From: Pseudomonas triticicola
GTDB lineage: Bacteria; Pseudomonadota; Gammaproteobacteria; Pseudomonadales; Pseudomonadaceae
Reading direction: 5' to 3'
Length of the DNA: 64,000 bases
Assembly (NCBI RefSeq): GCF_019145375.1
Contig: NZ_JAHSTX010000001.1
Location: 2,951,001-3,015,000, forward strand
Shown: positions 43,723 to 53,974 of the stretch, one piece after another
How positions within the stretch are numbered: the stretch's first letter is position 1
Layout: each line of letters opens with the position of its first letter
The notes under the pieces: model-generated
Seen by the model: only the letters and a program-made list of their open reading frames with translations
Databases searched by the model: none
Told to the model about the DNA's origin: nothing
Position numbers and translations under genes: made by a program

Positions 43723-43973
43723 CTAGGCGACTGTAAGTCTTGCGGCCCTAGGGCCCCTTGTCGTTTCCTACAGTATTACGCGAGATTAAACGAAGAATCC
43801 CCTCCTCCTATCGATTTTGGAATGCAACGAGCCCAGACGCGTAGGGGACAAGCAATGAATTTTAACACTGTGCAGAGCTCATCCCCTTTCTAATGGCGTT
43901 AAGAGACACGTCCGATTTCCCATCGTGTAGGTCTGATGCAATGAAAGTAACTAGAAAAATAATAGGAGACCGT

Positions 43974-44843
43974 GTGAATAATCCTCGCTGGGTGATTCAA
44001 GTAATACTGTGCTTAGTGGCATTCGCAGCAAACTCAGTATTCTGCAGACAAGCATTGATGGAGGGGCAGATTGATCCTGAGTCATTTACGATAATTCGAT
44101 TGCTCAGCGGTGGGATTTTTTTGCTGATGCTAACCAAGATTCGCAGTTCTAGATTAACTGTCGGTGGAAGTTGGAAGGGCGGCCTGTCCCTTTTCGTATA
44201 TGCCTATCTCTTCTCAATCGCTTACGTTCAGTTAGGGGCAGGTATGGGCGCTCTGATTTTGTTCGGTGCAGTGCAGGTAACAATGTTTATTTTCGCGTGG
44301 ATTCAAGGAGAACGCTTTTATAAGAGGGTGGTGATCGGCATGCTGGTTGCTTCTTTCGGTTTGCTCATGTTGTTGCTACCTGGCACCAGCTCCCCTCCTT
44401 GGGATGGTGCGCTGCTAATGATAATTTCCGGTGTGGCATGGGGTGCCTATTCGCTGCTGGGAAAGGGAGCTGCGAATCCACTTGCCCAGACCACCGGCAA
44501 CTTTGTGAGGTGTCTTCCATTTATCCTCATACTTGGTACAGCCACGTTGTATGGAAGCGCCCTTCAGATCAGCGCTTCTGGAGTGATGTATGCACTTGCT
44601 TCAGGTGTCTTGGCATCAGGCTGCGGTTATGCGCTCTGGTACAGCACAATCAAGCACATTAGCTCCCAACAGGCCGCCACTCTCCAGTTAAGCGTTCCGA
44701 TAATCGCTTCGCTTGGAGGTATACTGGTTTTGAATGAGCCTGTATCGCTGCACCTATTGTTGATCTCAGGCATCGTACTGGGAGGTGTCGCGATGGCGTT
44801 ACTGCCAAAACGTGAGCGTAGCGTATCTGGTCAAAAGCACTGA
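43974..44843 (+). CDS. EamA/DMT-superfamily transporter, 289 aa
   Basis: Ten hydrophobic segments in two EamA halves, from VIQVILCLVAFAANSVFCRQAL to LLLISGIVLGGVAMALLP. The halves share the pattern ILLG.V..TMFIFAW and GVMYALASGVLASGCGYALWY. A GTG at 43974 preceded by AGGAG (5-nt spacer) is the best start; upstream in-frame ATGs at 43893 and 43941 lack a ribosome-binding site. A probable exporter of amino-acid-like metabolites; direction unproven. Confidence 0.92.
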   Translation: MNNPRWVIQVILCLVAFAANSVFCRQALMEGQIDPESFTIIRLLSGGIFLLMLTKIRSSRLTVGGSWKGGLSLFVYAYLFSIAYVQLGAGMGALILFGAVQVTMFIFAWIQGERFYKRVVIGMLVASFGLLMLLLPGTSSPPWDGALLMIISGVAWGAYSLLGKGAANPLAQTTGNFVRCLPFILILGTATLYGSALQISASGVMYALASGVLASGCGYALWYSTIKHISSQQAATLQLSVPIIASLGGILVLNEPVSLHLLLISGIVLGGVAMALLPKRERSVSGQKH

Positions 44844-44939
44844 TAACCAATACTCGACTCACTTTGATGCCTTGTACACTCCAAGCTTACGAGGGTAGGT
44901 CACGATCGTCCAATCTTATCCCAACAAATGAAGCGGGTG

Positions 44940-45118
44940 ACTCAACTGGCTTACACAACGTTCGGCTGAGCGTCTGGCCTTTCTCGCTGCATACGAGCCG
45001 CCATCGCCGGTCGGTAGGAAGCTGACACAGCGTGAGCTTAAAGTATTTGAGTCTGGCCACCGCATGAGCGTGAACTCAATCAAGCAGCACCAAGCATCAA
45101 ATTCCACGCCCCAATAAT
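44940..45118 (+). pseudogene. Remnant of a LuxR-type (MalT-like) regulator
   Basis: The frame from about 44965 reads SAERLAFLAAYEPPSPVGRK, LTQRELKVFESGHRMSVNSIKQH, ending in TAA. This matches the start (LTxRELxVL) and recognition helix (S.NTVKxH) of a LuxR HTH joined together, with the middle (L..G.SNKEIA) deleted. Only the C-terminal end is left and it cannot encode a working regulator. Confidence 0.5.
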
Positions 45119-45138
45119 GAATTTAAAGGTATACAAAA

Positions 45139-45480
45139 ATGCACAACCATCAGGCTGACGCTAACTTCATGCGAGATCTCCAAGAGGCTGCCCCCGAAAT
45201 GGTCGCGGCATTTTTCAACTTTGACAAAGCTGTATTCAACAAGGATGTCGGTAGCCTGAATTTAGCCACGCGGGAATTAATCGCTGTTGGCGTAGCAGTT
45301 ACTACACAGTGTTCTTATTGCATTACCGACCATGCGAAGCGAGCCATCAGCGCGGGGGCGTCGAAGCAAGATGTAGCCGAGGCGATCATGGTAGCGACAG
45401 CGCTTCGAGCAGGTGGAGGGATTACCCATGGATGGCAAGCGATGAAAGCTGCCCATCAAAGTGATGAGTCACGACGCTAA
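45139..45480 (+). CDS. Carboxymuconolactone decarboxylase/AhpD-family protein, 113 aa
   Basis: The CMD fold with the redox motif QCSYCITDHAKRAI (CxxC and His five residues after the second Cys) at about 56-69, and helices TRELIAVGVAVTT and DVAEAIMVATALRAGGG. The CxxCxxxH arrangement marks AhpD-like peroxidase or reductase members, not the pure decarboxylase. Start ATG 45139; a weak ribosome-binding site (AAAGG) lies about 10 nt before. Alone, behind the LuxR remnant. Confidence 0.92.
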   Translation: MHNHQADANFMRDLQEAAPEMVAAFFNFDKAVFNKDVGSLNLATRELIAVGVAVTTQCSYCITDHAKRAISAGASKQDVAEAIMVATALRAGGGITHGWQAMKAAHQSDESRR

Positions 45481-45886
45481 AGCAGTATTCGTCTGGGTAT
45501 GTTTCAAAAAAACGCTATCGGATCGAAGCTGCGCATCGCGGCAATCCGATCTTTGCACAGAAATAAAACGTGATGTGGACTTGCTTCGCGTGCCCGACCC
45601 TTCGAGTCTAGAAAAACATATGTGAGGAATTCAATCAGTCCGTTAATCCAAGTTAGAGTTAACCAAAAGATGTCACTCTCATCTAATCCCTCCACCCGAG
45701 AGTAATGGGTGCCAAACACACGGTGGGCACGCATAAGTATAGGACGGCATGTCGCCCACCCGACTTGATCGCCGCAAACAGAAAATTTCGGTTGCTCCGG
45801 CTAAGAATCGGTATGAATATTTAACGTGAACAAAATGAAGGCACACAAGCGGAAAGAATGTCGGGGTATAGAAAAAGACTGATCTC
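45481..45886. other. 406-bp region without supported genes
   Basis: No open frame here has the codon pattern of the neighbouring genes. Moderately AT-rich; no clear hairpin or promoter. Confidence 0.35.
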
Positions 45887-46189
45887 CTACCGATCCGAGA
45901 GAAACGAACGTCGGCAAGCGGCGATCTCAAAGCTCAGCTCTTCGATCAGCGTCGATAGTGCGAAACTGGACGCAAGGATATCACCACGGACAGCGGTAAC
46001 AAGAAGATCCACACGACCAGAACAAGGTTCGTAAAGTTTGATAGTAAGGGTGCCATCTGCGCTCAATGTACAATCGCACGAAAGTGGTCGAAAAGCCGAC
46101 TCAAGAGCCTTTCGCAACTTAAGCGCAGAATTTCCTGCTCGCATTTTTGACACCCAGAGACGGTCTATCAGAGGGTCTACTAAAATCAA
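45887..46189 (-). CDS. DUF1652 family protein, 100 aa
   Basis: The Pseudomonas DUF1652 motif is clear: LRKALESAFRPLSCDCTLSA, TLTIKLYEPCSGRVDLLVTA, IEELSFEIAACR. Function unknown. The start at TTG 46189 gives a leader of 15 residues before a Met at 46144, which is an equally good start; members usually begin close to the LRK segment. It is downstream of a chemoreceptor gene (46208) by 18 bp on the same strand, so it may be in one transcript. Confidence 0.85.
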   Translation of the reverse strand: MILVDPLIDRLWVSKMRAGNSALKLRKALESAFRPLSCDCTLSADGTLTIKLYEPCSGRVDLLVTAVRGDILASSFALSTLIEELSFEIAACRRSFLSDR

Positions 46190-46207
46190 CCTATGAATGG
46201 ATTGCTT

Positions 46208-47521
46208 TCAGTCAGATTTAGAAGCAAACATGCTCACCGCCTCCACCGCATCGCTTGTTCCCTTTTGGATTTGGGATATAACCTCTCCCGCTTGATCAGC
46301 CAGCATCACGCCACGCTGTGCACGTTCGCGCGTATAAACCATGCTCGCCACCGCGTCGCGTGTCTCAGTAAGAATTCTACCGATCATTTCTGCAATTTCC
46401 GCTGTAGAGCGGCTTGTACGTCCCGCCAGCTGTCTGACTTCATCCGCCACGACCGCAAATCCACGACCTTGGTCACCGGCACGTGCTGCCTCGATTGCAG
46501 CATTCAGCGCAAGTAGGTTGGTCTGTTCAGCGATACCTCGTATAGTGTTGACGATAGCCGTTATTTGCTCCGATCTATCCCCCAACTCTCCAACCAATCG
46601 CGCAGATATTCCAATGCTCTCAGCTATTGAGCGCATCTCTATCGCTGTCTCGTGAATGACCTGCGCTCCTTGTTTTGCTACTCGCTCAGTTTCAGCGGAA
46701 ATATGGTAGGCACGTGATGCACCTTGGGCTTCCTCGCCAATTTTCTCAATGCGAGCGGTAATGTCGCTAGCAAATTTTATAATCTTGATTAACTTCCCAT
46801 CACGGTCATAGACAGGATTATAACTTGCTTCTAGCCAGACCGTTTTGCCGCTCTTGGCTATTCTTTTGAATTGACCGCTAAAAAACTCGCCCGCGTTCAG
46901 GCGTCGCCAAAAATCAATGTATCCTTCTGTGCGCGTCAACTCCGGCTCACAAAACAAACTATGATGCTTCCCTTTTAATGCGGACACCTCATAACCCACC
47001 ACATTTAAGAAATTTTGATTTGCACATATTATATTTCCACCTGTGTCAAATTCAATAATTGCCATCGCCCTGTCAATCGCATTCAACTTCGCGCACAATT
47101 CTGAATCTCGAGCGACTTGCTCCGTTACATCAAAGGCGAATATTATTATTTTTTCGACTTTCCCAGACGCTCCCAACAGTGGGCTGTAGGTGGCTTCAAT
47201 CCAAATGACTTCACCAATCTTCGTAATCCGAGGGAATGTACCAGACAATGACTCTCCTAACTGCAGCCTCTGCCAAAAAGAAGGATATTCAGGGCTTCGG
47301 CCAAAGCTCGCTGGGCAAAAGTCTATGTGCGCTTTGCACAAAACCTCGTCAGCATTATAACCAAACAAGCGCAAAAAATTATTATTCGCACTTGCCACTT
47401 TTCCCTCTGCATTAAATTCAATGATAGCCGTTGACCGATCAAGAGCCACAAATAATTCTTTAAGCTCGCTGCTTTTAGCTTCCAAATCGGATAGTTTTCT
47501 TTTCAGCGTTTTATTAAACAT
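46208..47521 (-). CDS. Soluble PAS-PAS methyl-accepting chemotaxis protein (BdlA-like), 437 aa
   Basis: Two PAS domains (about 25-130 and 145-255; each with [10 protein letters not shown] or [10 protein letters not shown]) and a C-terminal signalling domain with the hairpin [20 protein letters not shown] and [20 protein letters not shown]. There is no membrane segment, so it is cytoplasmic. The arrangement equals that of Pseudomonas BdlA (about 417 aa), which controls biofilm dispersal, but similarity to BdlA itself was not measured. PAS domains of this type bind haem or FAD to sense oxygen or redox state. Followed by the DUF1652 gene. Confidence 0.88.
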   Translation of the reverse strand: MFNKTLKRKLSDLEAKSSELKELFVALDRSTAIIEFNAEGKVASANNNFLRLFGYNADEVLCKAHIDFCPASFGRSPEYPSFWQRLQLGESLSGTFPRITKIGEVIWIEATYSPLLGASGKVEKIIIFAFDVTEQVARDSELCAKLNAIDRAMAIIEFDTGGNIICANQNFLNVVGYEVSALKGKHHSLFCEPELTRTEGYIDFWRRLNAGEFFSGQFKRIAKSGKTVWLEASYNPVYDRDGKLIKIIKFASDITARIEKIGEEAQGASRAYHISAETERVAKQGAQVIHETAIEMRSIAESIGISARLVGELGDRSEQITAIVNTIRGIAEQTNLLALNAAIEAARAGDQGRGFAVVADEVRQLAGRTSRSTAEIAEMIGRILTETRDAVASMVYTRERAQRGVMLADQAGEVISQIQKGTSDAVEAVSMFASKSD

Positions 47522-47831
47522 GATCAGACCTTAGAAAATGATAACGAAATGAATAGGTATTACGCAAAATCTAATGAGTAACCCTCTCCCCCTCTAAGCT
47601 CAATCCACACCTAAATATCAACTAGCCATTGGGTTGAAAATAGAGGGCTAGCGTCAACTGGCGAGCAGGATAAATATGACTTTTTATAAACACCAGCAAC
47701 AAGTAAAAATAATCCTGCGCTTTTCTTTAGGATTGCGCTTTCTTTTGATTATCAATTCAAATGTAATAAAAACGGAATTGAAAGCAGGCCGGGGCAAAAG
47801 CTATAATAGAATTTTATGTGACCAATAATGA
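47522..47831. other. Intergenic region between the PAS-MCP and AraC genes
   Basis: 310 bp, AT-rich, divergent promoters expected. No palindrome stands out. A run of short AT tracts near 47690-47800 may be an upstream element bound by the MvaT-type protein, an inference from composition only. Confidence 0.35.
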
Positions 47832-48809
47832 ATGATGGATATTTACGGCGCTAACCAACTACATTTTCATGACATAGGGGATGCCTCAGAGCACTTCCAA
47901 AGCTACGATAATTTCATGTCGATAGCTCCGGGTTTGAATGGGACGCTAGACTATGGAAAGAGGTTTTGTGTTATGGGCACGTCATTCGTAAGTCTTTCTT
48001 ATAGCCAGTCTGGATGGGGATATAGAACGTCGAACGAACTGGATGGTTTCTCCATTACAATGCCACATTCTGGCTTTATGCAATGGCGCAACCATAATGG
48101 AATACACAGGGCTGAGCGAGGAGCTCTCGTAATCGCTGACCAGAGAGAAATATTTCTCGCGAATTATGCCGCGGGAACAAACTACACAACGATATATATT
48201 TCCAACGCTGACATGGCAAAACAACTTACCTTGATCTTAGGCTACGCCCCTAAATCGAGAATTTTTTTTGACGAAAGAATAAGCGAACGATGGCAGATTA
48301 ATTCGATCCAGAGACTCGTAGAAACCATTTTAGATTTTTCGGAAAAATCACCAGTACTTGTAAAAAAAGTTGCTGATAGCCTAAAAGAAAGCTTGATAGG
48401 TTTTTTTCTCTGCAACTTTCGTAACAATTACACTTTGAGTATCCTCGGCCCCGAAAGATCCATCACGCTTACGCCTCACTTGATCAACCGGGCTGCAGAA
48501 TTCATGGCATCCAGTGTAGACCCACACTTAACCGTGTGCGAAGTCGCCACCCATGCAGGCCTCAGCGTTCGCTCTCTGCAAATGGGGTTTAAGAAATTTA
48601 AGAACACAACGCCTATCGTCTTTTTGCGAGAGCAGAGACTGGAAAAAGCGAGGCGTATGTTAAACATGGAGGATAACTCACTCACTCCAAAAGAAATTGC
48701 ATACGCATGTGGCTTCACCAATTATCAATCCTTTTGCAAATACTACAGCCTTAAGTATTTCATTCATCCTTCGTTCATAGGACAGCCCTCTCTTCGTAAG
48801 AAACTGTGA
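47832..48809 (+). CDS. AraC-family regulator, 325 aa
   Basis: The C-terminal HTH pair (about 220-320) reads LTVCEVATHAGLSVRSLQMG and TPKEIAYACGFTNYQSFCKY. The N-terminal 200 residues match the arginine/anthranilate-type sensor found in AraC regulators such as AndR/OruR-like, with GFMQWRNHNG and IADQREIFLANYAAGTNY. It lies between two chemoreceptor genes that point away from it or towards its 3' side; the target is unknown. Two alternative ATGs (47832, 47835) give the same protein. The AT content is higher than in most neighbours. Confidence 0.88.
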   Translation: MMDIYGANQLHFHDIGDASEHFQSYDNFMSIAPGLNGTLDYGKRFCVMGTSFVSLSYSQSGWGYRTSNELDGFSITMPHSGFMQWRNHNGIHRAERGALVIADQREIFLANYAAGTNYTTIYISNADMAKQLTLILGYAPKSRIFFDERISERWQINSIQRLVETILDFSEKSPVLVKKVADSLKESLIGFFLCNFRNNYTLSILGPERSITLTPHLINRAAEFMASSVDPHLTVCEVATHAGLSVRSLQMGFKKFKNTTPIVFLREQRLEKARRMLNMEDNSLTPKEIAYACGFTNYQSFCKYYSLKYFIHPSFIGQPSLRKKL

Positions 48810-48986
48810 ACACACATTGGCTTATAAGGTGCGAGGAAGTTGAGAGAAGTGATTTGTGGCGAATGGAAGATCAGTGAGCACGCAGCGGCGGCTCCTAGGG
48901 CTTTGCTGCGGGCTCGCCTAGGGTACCGCGCCTGGTACACGCATTCCAATAAAGCAGCTCTTAAGGTATTTTCACATGCACCAATA

Positions 48987-50615
48987 TCAAACTTTGAACT
49001 TTTGAACGAGATGGTTCAAGTTAACCGCTAGCCGACTGAGTTCATTGCTGGCCGTAATTGTTTGATTTGCACCCTCGCTGCTTTGAATCGCTAAAGATCT
49101 AATGCTCAACAAGCTCCTGTCAACGTCTCTGGCGACGTGTGCTTGTTGCTCCGATGCGACTGCGATCTGTAGGTTACGCTCGTTGATTTGAAGAACAGAA
49201 TCCGTGATCTGCCGCAATGATTGGCCCGCCCCCTCAGCCGTCCTTTTAGTATTATAAACTTCTTCAGTGCTTCGACGTATTGACTCGACTGTTGTTGAGG
49301 ATCCACTCTGAATTGCTGTTATCATTTTCTCTATTTCCAAGGTGGAAATTTGAGTTCGATGCGCGAGCGCTCTCACCTCATCAGCAACAACAGCGAACCC
49401 CCTCCCTTGTTCGCCTGCGCGTGCGGCTTCAATAGCGGCGTTTAAAGCCAACAGGTTGGTTTGCTCCGCTATACTTCTGATTACGCCTACAACTTGGCTT
49501 ATATCTTCCGCCTGTCCCGCCAATTCTGTCACCTGAGAGGCGGAGCTTTCCACGAGCTCTGTCAGAGTCTCTACGGCAGACAACGTTTCGGAAACACGGA
49601 GATTACCGAGCTTAGCCGCCTCGCTAGACTCCTGGGCTGCTTGGGAGGTAGAGGTTGCGTTACGAGCAACCTCTTCAACTGCGGAAGTCATTTCTGTTAC
49701 AGCAGTGGCAGCTTGTTCAATTTCGCTATTCTGTTGCTGAAGATGCCGATCCGCTGCCTCAGTTATAGAGGTCATTTCGACTGCAGCTGAACTCAGCTGG
49801 ATGGACGCTTCAGAAATTTCTAAAACTGTGTCTTGGAGATTCTTGGACATAAGATTGAGGGCAACCATTAGCCTAGAAACCTCATCTGTGCCCGTAATTT
49901 CAAGACGCCGCGTAAGATCCCCCGACGCAATTTCCTCAGCAAGCCTGAGCGAGTCCCCCACAGGCTTTACTATACTGCGCGTCAATGCTATAGCTAAAAC
50001 AATAGTAAGCAAAAGGGAAACAACAACAATAGTAACAAGTACATTCACACTTTCATTATAAACAACGCCCGCCTCAACCCCCAAAGCTTTTGCTTGTTCG
50101 GCATTGAACTGCCTAATAACGTTAAGTCTTTCCTGAAATGAGCTGGCATTATCCGCCTGGGTAGAATTAGCAAATATCAACGCCTGCTCATGCTCAGACA
50201 AGTCAAGATTTGACAATTGCGCAAGCCCTGCAATATAAATCTTCATCGCTTGATCTGCAGCCTCGAATTGCTCCCGATCCTTCTCACCAGCGATGAGGTT
50301 CTTACGATAGTAATCGCTACGCTCTTCTAATATTTGCACCGCATGTTGGACTTTAGCTTCGGCGGCGCTCTTCCCCGCCACATTTGTTGAGTTAGCAAGC
50401 ATCCTGATGCTTTCTAACCGGGCGTTAAGCAAGGAGATTTGGATATCATCGATAGTCTGCGTACTCGGCAAAGCATTTTCTGCTAACTGTTGTCCGGCGG
50501 CCCTTAAGTGAGATAGCTGCACGTAAGCGAAAACACCTAAGAAAATGAGAATGGCAGTGATACTTCCGAAACATAAAGTAGCTTTAGTAGAAATACCTAA
50601 ATTCTTGAAATTCAT
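48987..50615 (-). CDS. Membrane methyl-accepting chemotaxis protein (4HB-HAMP), 542 aa
   Basis: First membrane helix at about 11-32 ([20 protein letters not shown]), a four-helix-bundle sensor about 33-190, second helix about 191-212 ([20 protein letters not shown]), HAMP about 213-265 ([20 protein letters not shown]) and a signalling domain with [20 protein letters not shown] and [20 protein letters not shown]. Ligand not predictable. The C-terminal end (HLVQKFKV) lacks a CheR pentapeptide. Start ATG 50615. Confidence 0.95.
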   Translation of the reverse strand: MNFKNLGISTKATLCFGSITAILIFLGVFAYVQLSHLRAAGQQLAENALPSTQTIDDIQISLLNARLESIRMLANSTNVAGKSAAEAKVQHAVQILEERSDYYRKNLIAGEKDREQFEAADQAMKIYIAGLAQLSNLDLSEHEQALIFANSTQADNASSFQERLNVIRQFNAEQAKALGVEAGVVYNESVNVLVTIVVVSLLLTIVLAIALTRSIVKPVGDSLRLAEEIASGDLTRRLEITGTDEVSRLMVALNLMSKNLQDTVLEISEASIQLSSAAVEMTSITEAADRHLQQQNSEIEQAATAVTEMTSAVEEVARNATSTSQAAQESSEAAKLGNLRVSETLSAVETLTELVESSASQVTELAGQAEDISQVVGVIRSIAEQTNLLALNAAIEAARAGEQGRGFAVVADEVRALAHRTQISTLEIEKMITAIQSGSSTTVESIRRSTEEVYNTKRTAEGAGQSLRQITDSVLQINERNLQIAVASEQQAHVARDVDRSLLSIRSLAIQSSEGANQTITASNELSRLAVNLNHLVQKFKV

Positions 50616-50757
50616 AGCGACTCCGACAGTCGTTTTTCCATCACAAGCTAGCTAGCCTGGAGAAGTATTTTAATAGAAATGTATAACATTGCTGCAGGTA
50701 ATAACCCTAGCCAATTTCGTTCCGATACGGAAACAGTTTGCACGCTAGTGCGCTTTG

Positions 50758-51216
50758 TCAGGATTTGTCGACAAGACTAATTTCCGCATTAAATAATTCA
50801 TCATCAAGCTTCTTCAAGGTTCGAATACTCTTAATTAACACTTTCTTATAGTCACGAAATGCCTCCCAAAGTGGATCATCCGGATCACCCGGAATCTCCA
50901 TTTCGAGATTGGCTGTAAGTGAATTGAGATAACTAAGACTTTCGCCGATGTTACGCTTAATAGTCGTTTTCAGCGCTTCAAGTGAAAAATTCAGCTTCTT
51001 CAACTCTCTAGCAAGCATATAGGAAGGCAACGAAGTAGTTTTATTGGAATCACTCACATCGAATTGCGCAGCTTTTTCAACCTCAAGATTAGCGAGCAAA
51101 AACGTATGCTCAAGCGCACGCACTGAAAAAACAATCCCACCTACATCCTCTACCATCTGCATGGTAAGTTCTTCGCATTTTCGAGTTGCTTCTATATATT
51201 TTTTTAATTTAGGCAT
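50758..51216 (-). CDS. Helical hypothetical protein, 152 aa
   Basis: All-helical and charged, with MPKLKKYIEATRKCEELTMQ, ALEHTFLLANLEVEKAAQF and EALKTTIKRNIGESLSYLNS; no membrane segment. I take ATG 51216; an upstream in-frame codon at 51249 would add 11 residues. Family not recognised. AT-rich relative to the chemoreceptor gene beside it, which suggests acquired DNA. No partner gene is obvious, although it stands on the same strand as the chemoreceptor. Confidence 0.55.
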   Translation of the reverse strand: MPKLKKYIEATRKCEELTMQMVEDVGGIVFSVRALEHTFLLANLEVEKAAQFDVSDSNKTTSLPSYMLARELKKLNFSLEALKTTIKRNIGESLSYLNSLTANLEMEIPGDPDDPLWEAFRDYKKVLIKSIRTLKKLDDELFNAEISLVDKS

Positions 51217-51543
51217 TATAGGAAACCAGCAGAGTTCGTTAACTATCATGAAATTATTATTTTCTTGTCTTCCATGACGACGAGCGCACTGAAGCTGAAC
51301 TAAAATTCTATGGCTATTCCTCGCTCTGACGATGCATTTACGCGCAATCTAGATCATATGTGTGGCTAAATAACCAATAACACTGTCAAAAGAATCAGTT
51401 TTTCCAATCTAACGTTGGCTTGGGGAAGGTGGCGATGTGATGATACTACGCTATCATTTCGTCCGAAATAAATGACAACAGGTTGACGATTCACGCCAAA
51501 AGTGGATACATGCGCACTACATTGGTGCGCAGGAATTCGCTGA

Positions 51544-52506
51544 ATGCTACCTAAAACGATTCAGTTCATCGCTTTTCCCCAGGCTAATTTGATCGACCTG
51601 GCTGGCCCTCTAGAAGTATTTTCAACAGCAAACTATTTTTCAGATCCGAAAGCTCCGCCCTACCATCTATCGATGGTTTCGCTTGATAGCGTAGCCGCTG
51701 TGCTTCCTGATACCTATATCCACACCGCCCTTCTAGATGAGAGCTCACTAGCCCCACATACGCTAATCGTTCCTGGTGGGTTAGGCATATACGATTTCTG
51801 TAAGCATCCCCAATTTAGCGCTGTATTTAAAGCTCACGCTGAGAAAGTGACGCGCCTGGTCTCCGTTTGCACTGGAGTGTTTGCACTAGGCGCAGCCGGA
51901 GCGCTCTCAGGTTGCAAAGTTACAACGCACTGGTCTGCGTATGATGAACTTGAGAGAATCCATCCAGATGTTTTACTTCGTCGTGGGCCTATATTTGTCA
52001 ACGATGGACGCATTTGGACGTCAGCTGGTGTCACCTCAGGTATCGACTTAGCCTTAGCACTTGTTGAAGCTGATTTAGGGCACGCTTTAGCTTTGAAAGT
52101 CGCGAAACACTTGGTCGTATTCTTAAAGAGGCCTGGTGACCAGAGTCAGTTTAGCTCTAGCTTAGATATGCAAACCAGAAGTTGCACTTTTTCTGATCTG
52201 CATGCATGGGTAAATGAAAACCTTGTAGAAGACTTGTCGATCCCGGCGCTTGCCAAGCGAATGCATATGAGCGAGCGTACCTTCATAAGAAGGTACAGGA
52301 CAACAACAGGGCAGACCCCGAGCAAGATGGTCGAAAAACTAAGAGTTGAAGCCGTACGTCACTTGCTGGTGAGCACCGAGTGCCCTCTCAAGGAAATCGC
52401 ACACTTGACGGGACTGGGACATGAGGCAAGTTTGATAAGGAAATTTTGGAAGTTTTTTGGCGTAACCCCAAGTGAGTATCGCCAAAGATTTAAGTCAACA
52501 ATCTGA
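51544..52506 (+). CDS. GlxA-type AraC-family regulator, 320 aa
   Basis: DJ-1/PfpI-like N-terminal half: IQFIAFPQANLIDLAGPLEV, HTLIVPGGLGIYDF and the elbow VSVCTGVFALGAAGALSGCK with CKVTTHWSAYDEL. The HTH C-terminal half (about 220-318) reads SIPALAKRMHMSERTFIRRY and CPLKEIAHLTGLGHEASLIR. Same architecture as the protein encoded at 40974-41984. No clear target adjoins; the next gene downstream is mvaT, convergent with it. A short AT-rich upstream region may contain its promoter. Confidence 0.92.
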   Translation: MLPKTIQFIAFPQANLIDLAGPLEVFSTANYFSDPKAPPYHLSMVSLDSVAAVLPDTYIHTALLDESSLAPHTLIVPGGLGIYDFCKHPQFSAVFKAHAEKVTRLVSVCTGVFALGAAGALSGCKVTTHWSAYDELERIHPDVLLRRGPIFVNDGRIWTSAGVTSGIDLALALVEADLGHALALKVAKHLVVFLKRPGDQSQFSSSLDMQTRSCTFSDLHAWVNENLVEDLSIPALAKRMHMSERTFIRRYRTTTGQTPSKMVEKLRVEAVRHLLVSTECPLKEIAHLTGLGHEASLIRKFWKFFGVTPSEYRQRFKSTI

Positions 52507-52586
52507 ATGTACGGTCTGACCATCAGACTGCTGATATTGCTCGTCAACGAGCGTTATAGCTGATCCCGCACAGTAATATTGTGAGC

Positions 52587-52607
52587 AAAAAGGCCCCATA
52601 AGGGCCT
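52587..52607 (-). terminator. Intrinsic terminator of mvaT
   Basis: Minus strand: AGGCCC-TTAT-GGGGCCT followed by TTTTT. A GC-rich stem with a U-run, 16 bp after the MvaT stop codon. Confidence 0.8.
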
Positions 52608-52622
52608 CCTTGCAGAGGGTGA

Positions 52623-52988
52623 TTACTTGCTCAGCCAAGACTCAACAGTCGCAGCGCCGTGCTTTGTTTTCCATTCCTTGAGCGTTTTGTGATTACCGCC
52701 CTTGGTCTCTACGACTTCGCCCGTTTCAGGATTTTTATAAACCTTCAATTGGCGAGGCTTGCGGCTGCCAGCTTTGGACTCGACAGCTGGAACGCGACGA
52801 CCAGTTTGCGGATCTAGGAGATTGATCACGTCCTTCAAGCTGTAGCCGTATTTTGCGAGCAAATCACGCAGCTTGGTTTCGAACTCAATTTCTTTTTTGA
52901 GCCCTGCGTCGCCCTTGAGGGCTTCCAGAGCTTGGAGCTGTTCGGCGAGGTGTTTTTCAAGCTGGCGAAATTCTGCGAGTTTGGACAT
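52623..52988 (-). CDS. MvaT/TurB-type H-NS-family nucleoid protein, 121 aa
   Basis: An xenogeneic silencer that binds AT-rich DNA. The N-terminal oligomerisation coiled coil (KLAEFRQLEKHLAEQLQALE) spans about 1-55. The C-terminal AT-hook-like domain contains SRKPRQLKVYKNPETGEVVE and TLKEWKTKHGAATVESWL, the characteristic MvaT pattern. Length is normal (about 120-125 aa). Pseudomonas carries several paralogs, so I leave the symbol empty. It is monocistronic, with a strong terminator. In this window the AT-rich defence genes are natural candidates for its silencing. Confidence 0.95.
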   Translation of the reverse strand: MSKLAEFRQLEKHLAEQLQALEALKGDAGLKKEIEFETKLRDLLAKYGYSLKDVINLLDPQTGRRVPAVESKAGSRKPRQLKVYKNPETGEVVETKGGNHKTLKEWKTKHGAATVESWLSK

Positions 52989-53165
52989 GACAGGTCTCGA
53001 TTAGATAGGTGATTAAGAGTGTATTGCAGTTCTGCATTTCGTGCCCGTTTCGTAACCGGGCTAGGGAAAATTCTTAACTAGCGATAATGATAGCTCGACC
53101 ATAATTCCAAATAATTGTGGAGAGCTCGTCGTTCCGCCCACGAATACTGTCGACTCTCGCTTTAG

Positions 53166-53876
53166 TCAGTCGTCAACATCCGAAGCCAGAGATAGCGGCT
53201 GAATCAGGTGCGAGCCCTGATTACGAACATTCCCCACATCCTTGCCAACCTTGTACCAGTGAAAATCCGTAGCAGGCCTGCAGTGCTCCATTGCGAGTTC
53301 GCGCGCTCGTTCAGGTGAAGTGTCGGGATCGACCCATTCACGGGCGTACTCAGGCGATAAGACCAGCGGTTTGCGATCGTGGATATCGACCATGCCTTCG
53401 TCACTCGCAGCGGTGATGATGACAAAGCCGTCGCGGCCATCCGGCTCCATACCTTCGTGCACCTCGCCCAATCCTGCGAAGAACATGGGAATTTGCTCTT
53501 TCAGAGTAATGAAATACGGCTGCTTTTTTTTCGGATCCTCTTCGTCCTTTACCCATTCGAACCAGCCATTCGCCGGAGCAAGCACGCGTCCGTTTGGCCA
53601 GAGCTGATTGAAGAACTTGCCGGTGATGACGGTCTCGACTCTCGCGTTGATCGGGTCAGGACGCTTTCCCTTCGCCCAGAATGGCGCCCAGCCCCATCTG
53701 ACCTTATCAATGCTCAAGCCATCCCGAACCGGCCGGATGATTTCCACCCGCGTCGACGGGGCGACGTTGTATCGCTCGACTGGCCAGAGGTCATAGCCAT
53801 TGATCACCAACTGCCTTGGCGCAAGCTCCTTGAGGTAGTGATCCATCGATTCGTAGATCGAGTAGCGTCCGCACAT
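53166..53876 (-). CDS. SRAP-domain protein (YedK/HMCES-like), 236 aa
   Basis: A thiazolidine-forming DNA-protein crosslinker that protects abasic sites in single-stranded DNA. Catalytic Cys2 follows Met1 (MCGRYS), as required after Met removal; Asn in RYNVAPST (about 38), Glu in GWFEWVK and His in IHDRKPLVL complete the site. Length matches YedK-like proteins. It is divergent from umuDC, and a LexA box lies 61 bp before its start codon, so it is probably SOS induced, in line with its role in replication repair. Confidence 0.93.
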   Translation of the reverse strand: MCGRYSIYESMDHYLKELAPRQLVINGYDLWPVERYNVAPSTRVEIIRPVRDGLSIDKVRWGWAPFWAKGKRPDPINARVETVITGKFFNQLWPNGRVLAPANGWFEWVKDEEDPKKKQPYFITLKEQIPMFFAGLGEVHEGMEPDGRDGFVIITAASDEGMVDIHDRKPLVLSPEYAREWVDPDTSPERARELAMEHCRPATDFHWYKVGKDVGNVRNQGSHLIQPLSLASDVDD

Positions 53877-53936
53877 GCTGTCACCCGTCGAATTGTCGTG
53901 CCTATGAGATTGACCGCAAGCGAACCAAATCGTTAA

Positions 53937-53952
53937 CTGTATGCATGTACAG
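53937..53952. promoter_or_regulatory. LexA box between SRAP gene and umuDC
   Basis: CTG-TATGCATGTA-CAG, a perfect CTG-N10-CAG SOS box in palindromic arms TTAACTGTA/TACAGTTAA (53933-53956). It lies 22 bp before the umuD start and 61 bp before the SRAP start, and can serve both. Confidence 0.9.
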
Positions 53953-53974
53953 TTAATCTCCTAAGGCTTGCATC

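Noticed and set aside
40974..52506. Composite transposon or duplication based on two GlxA-type genes
   Set aside because: The two proteins share only architecture, with low identity by eye, and no flanking insertion sequences are present.
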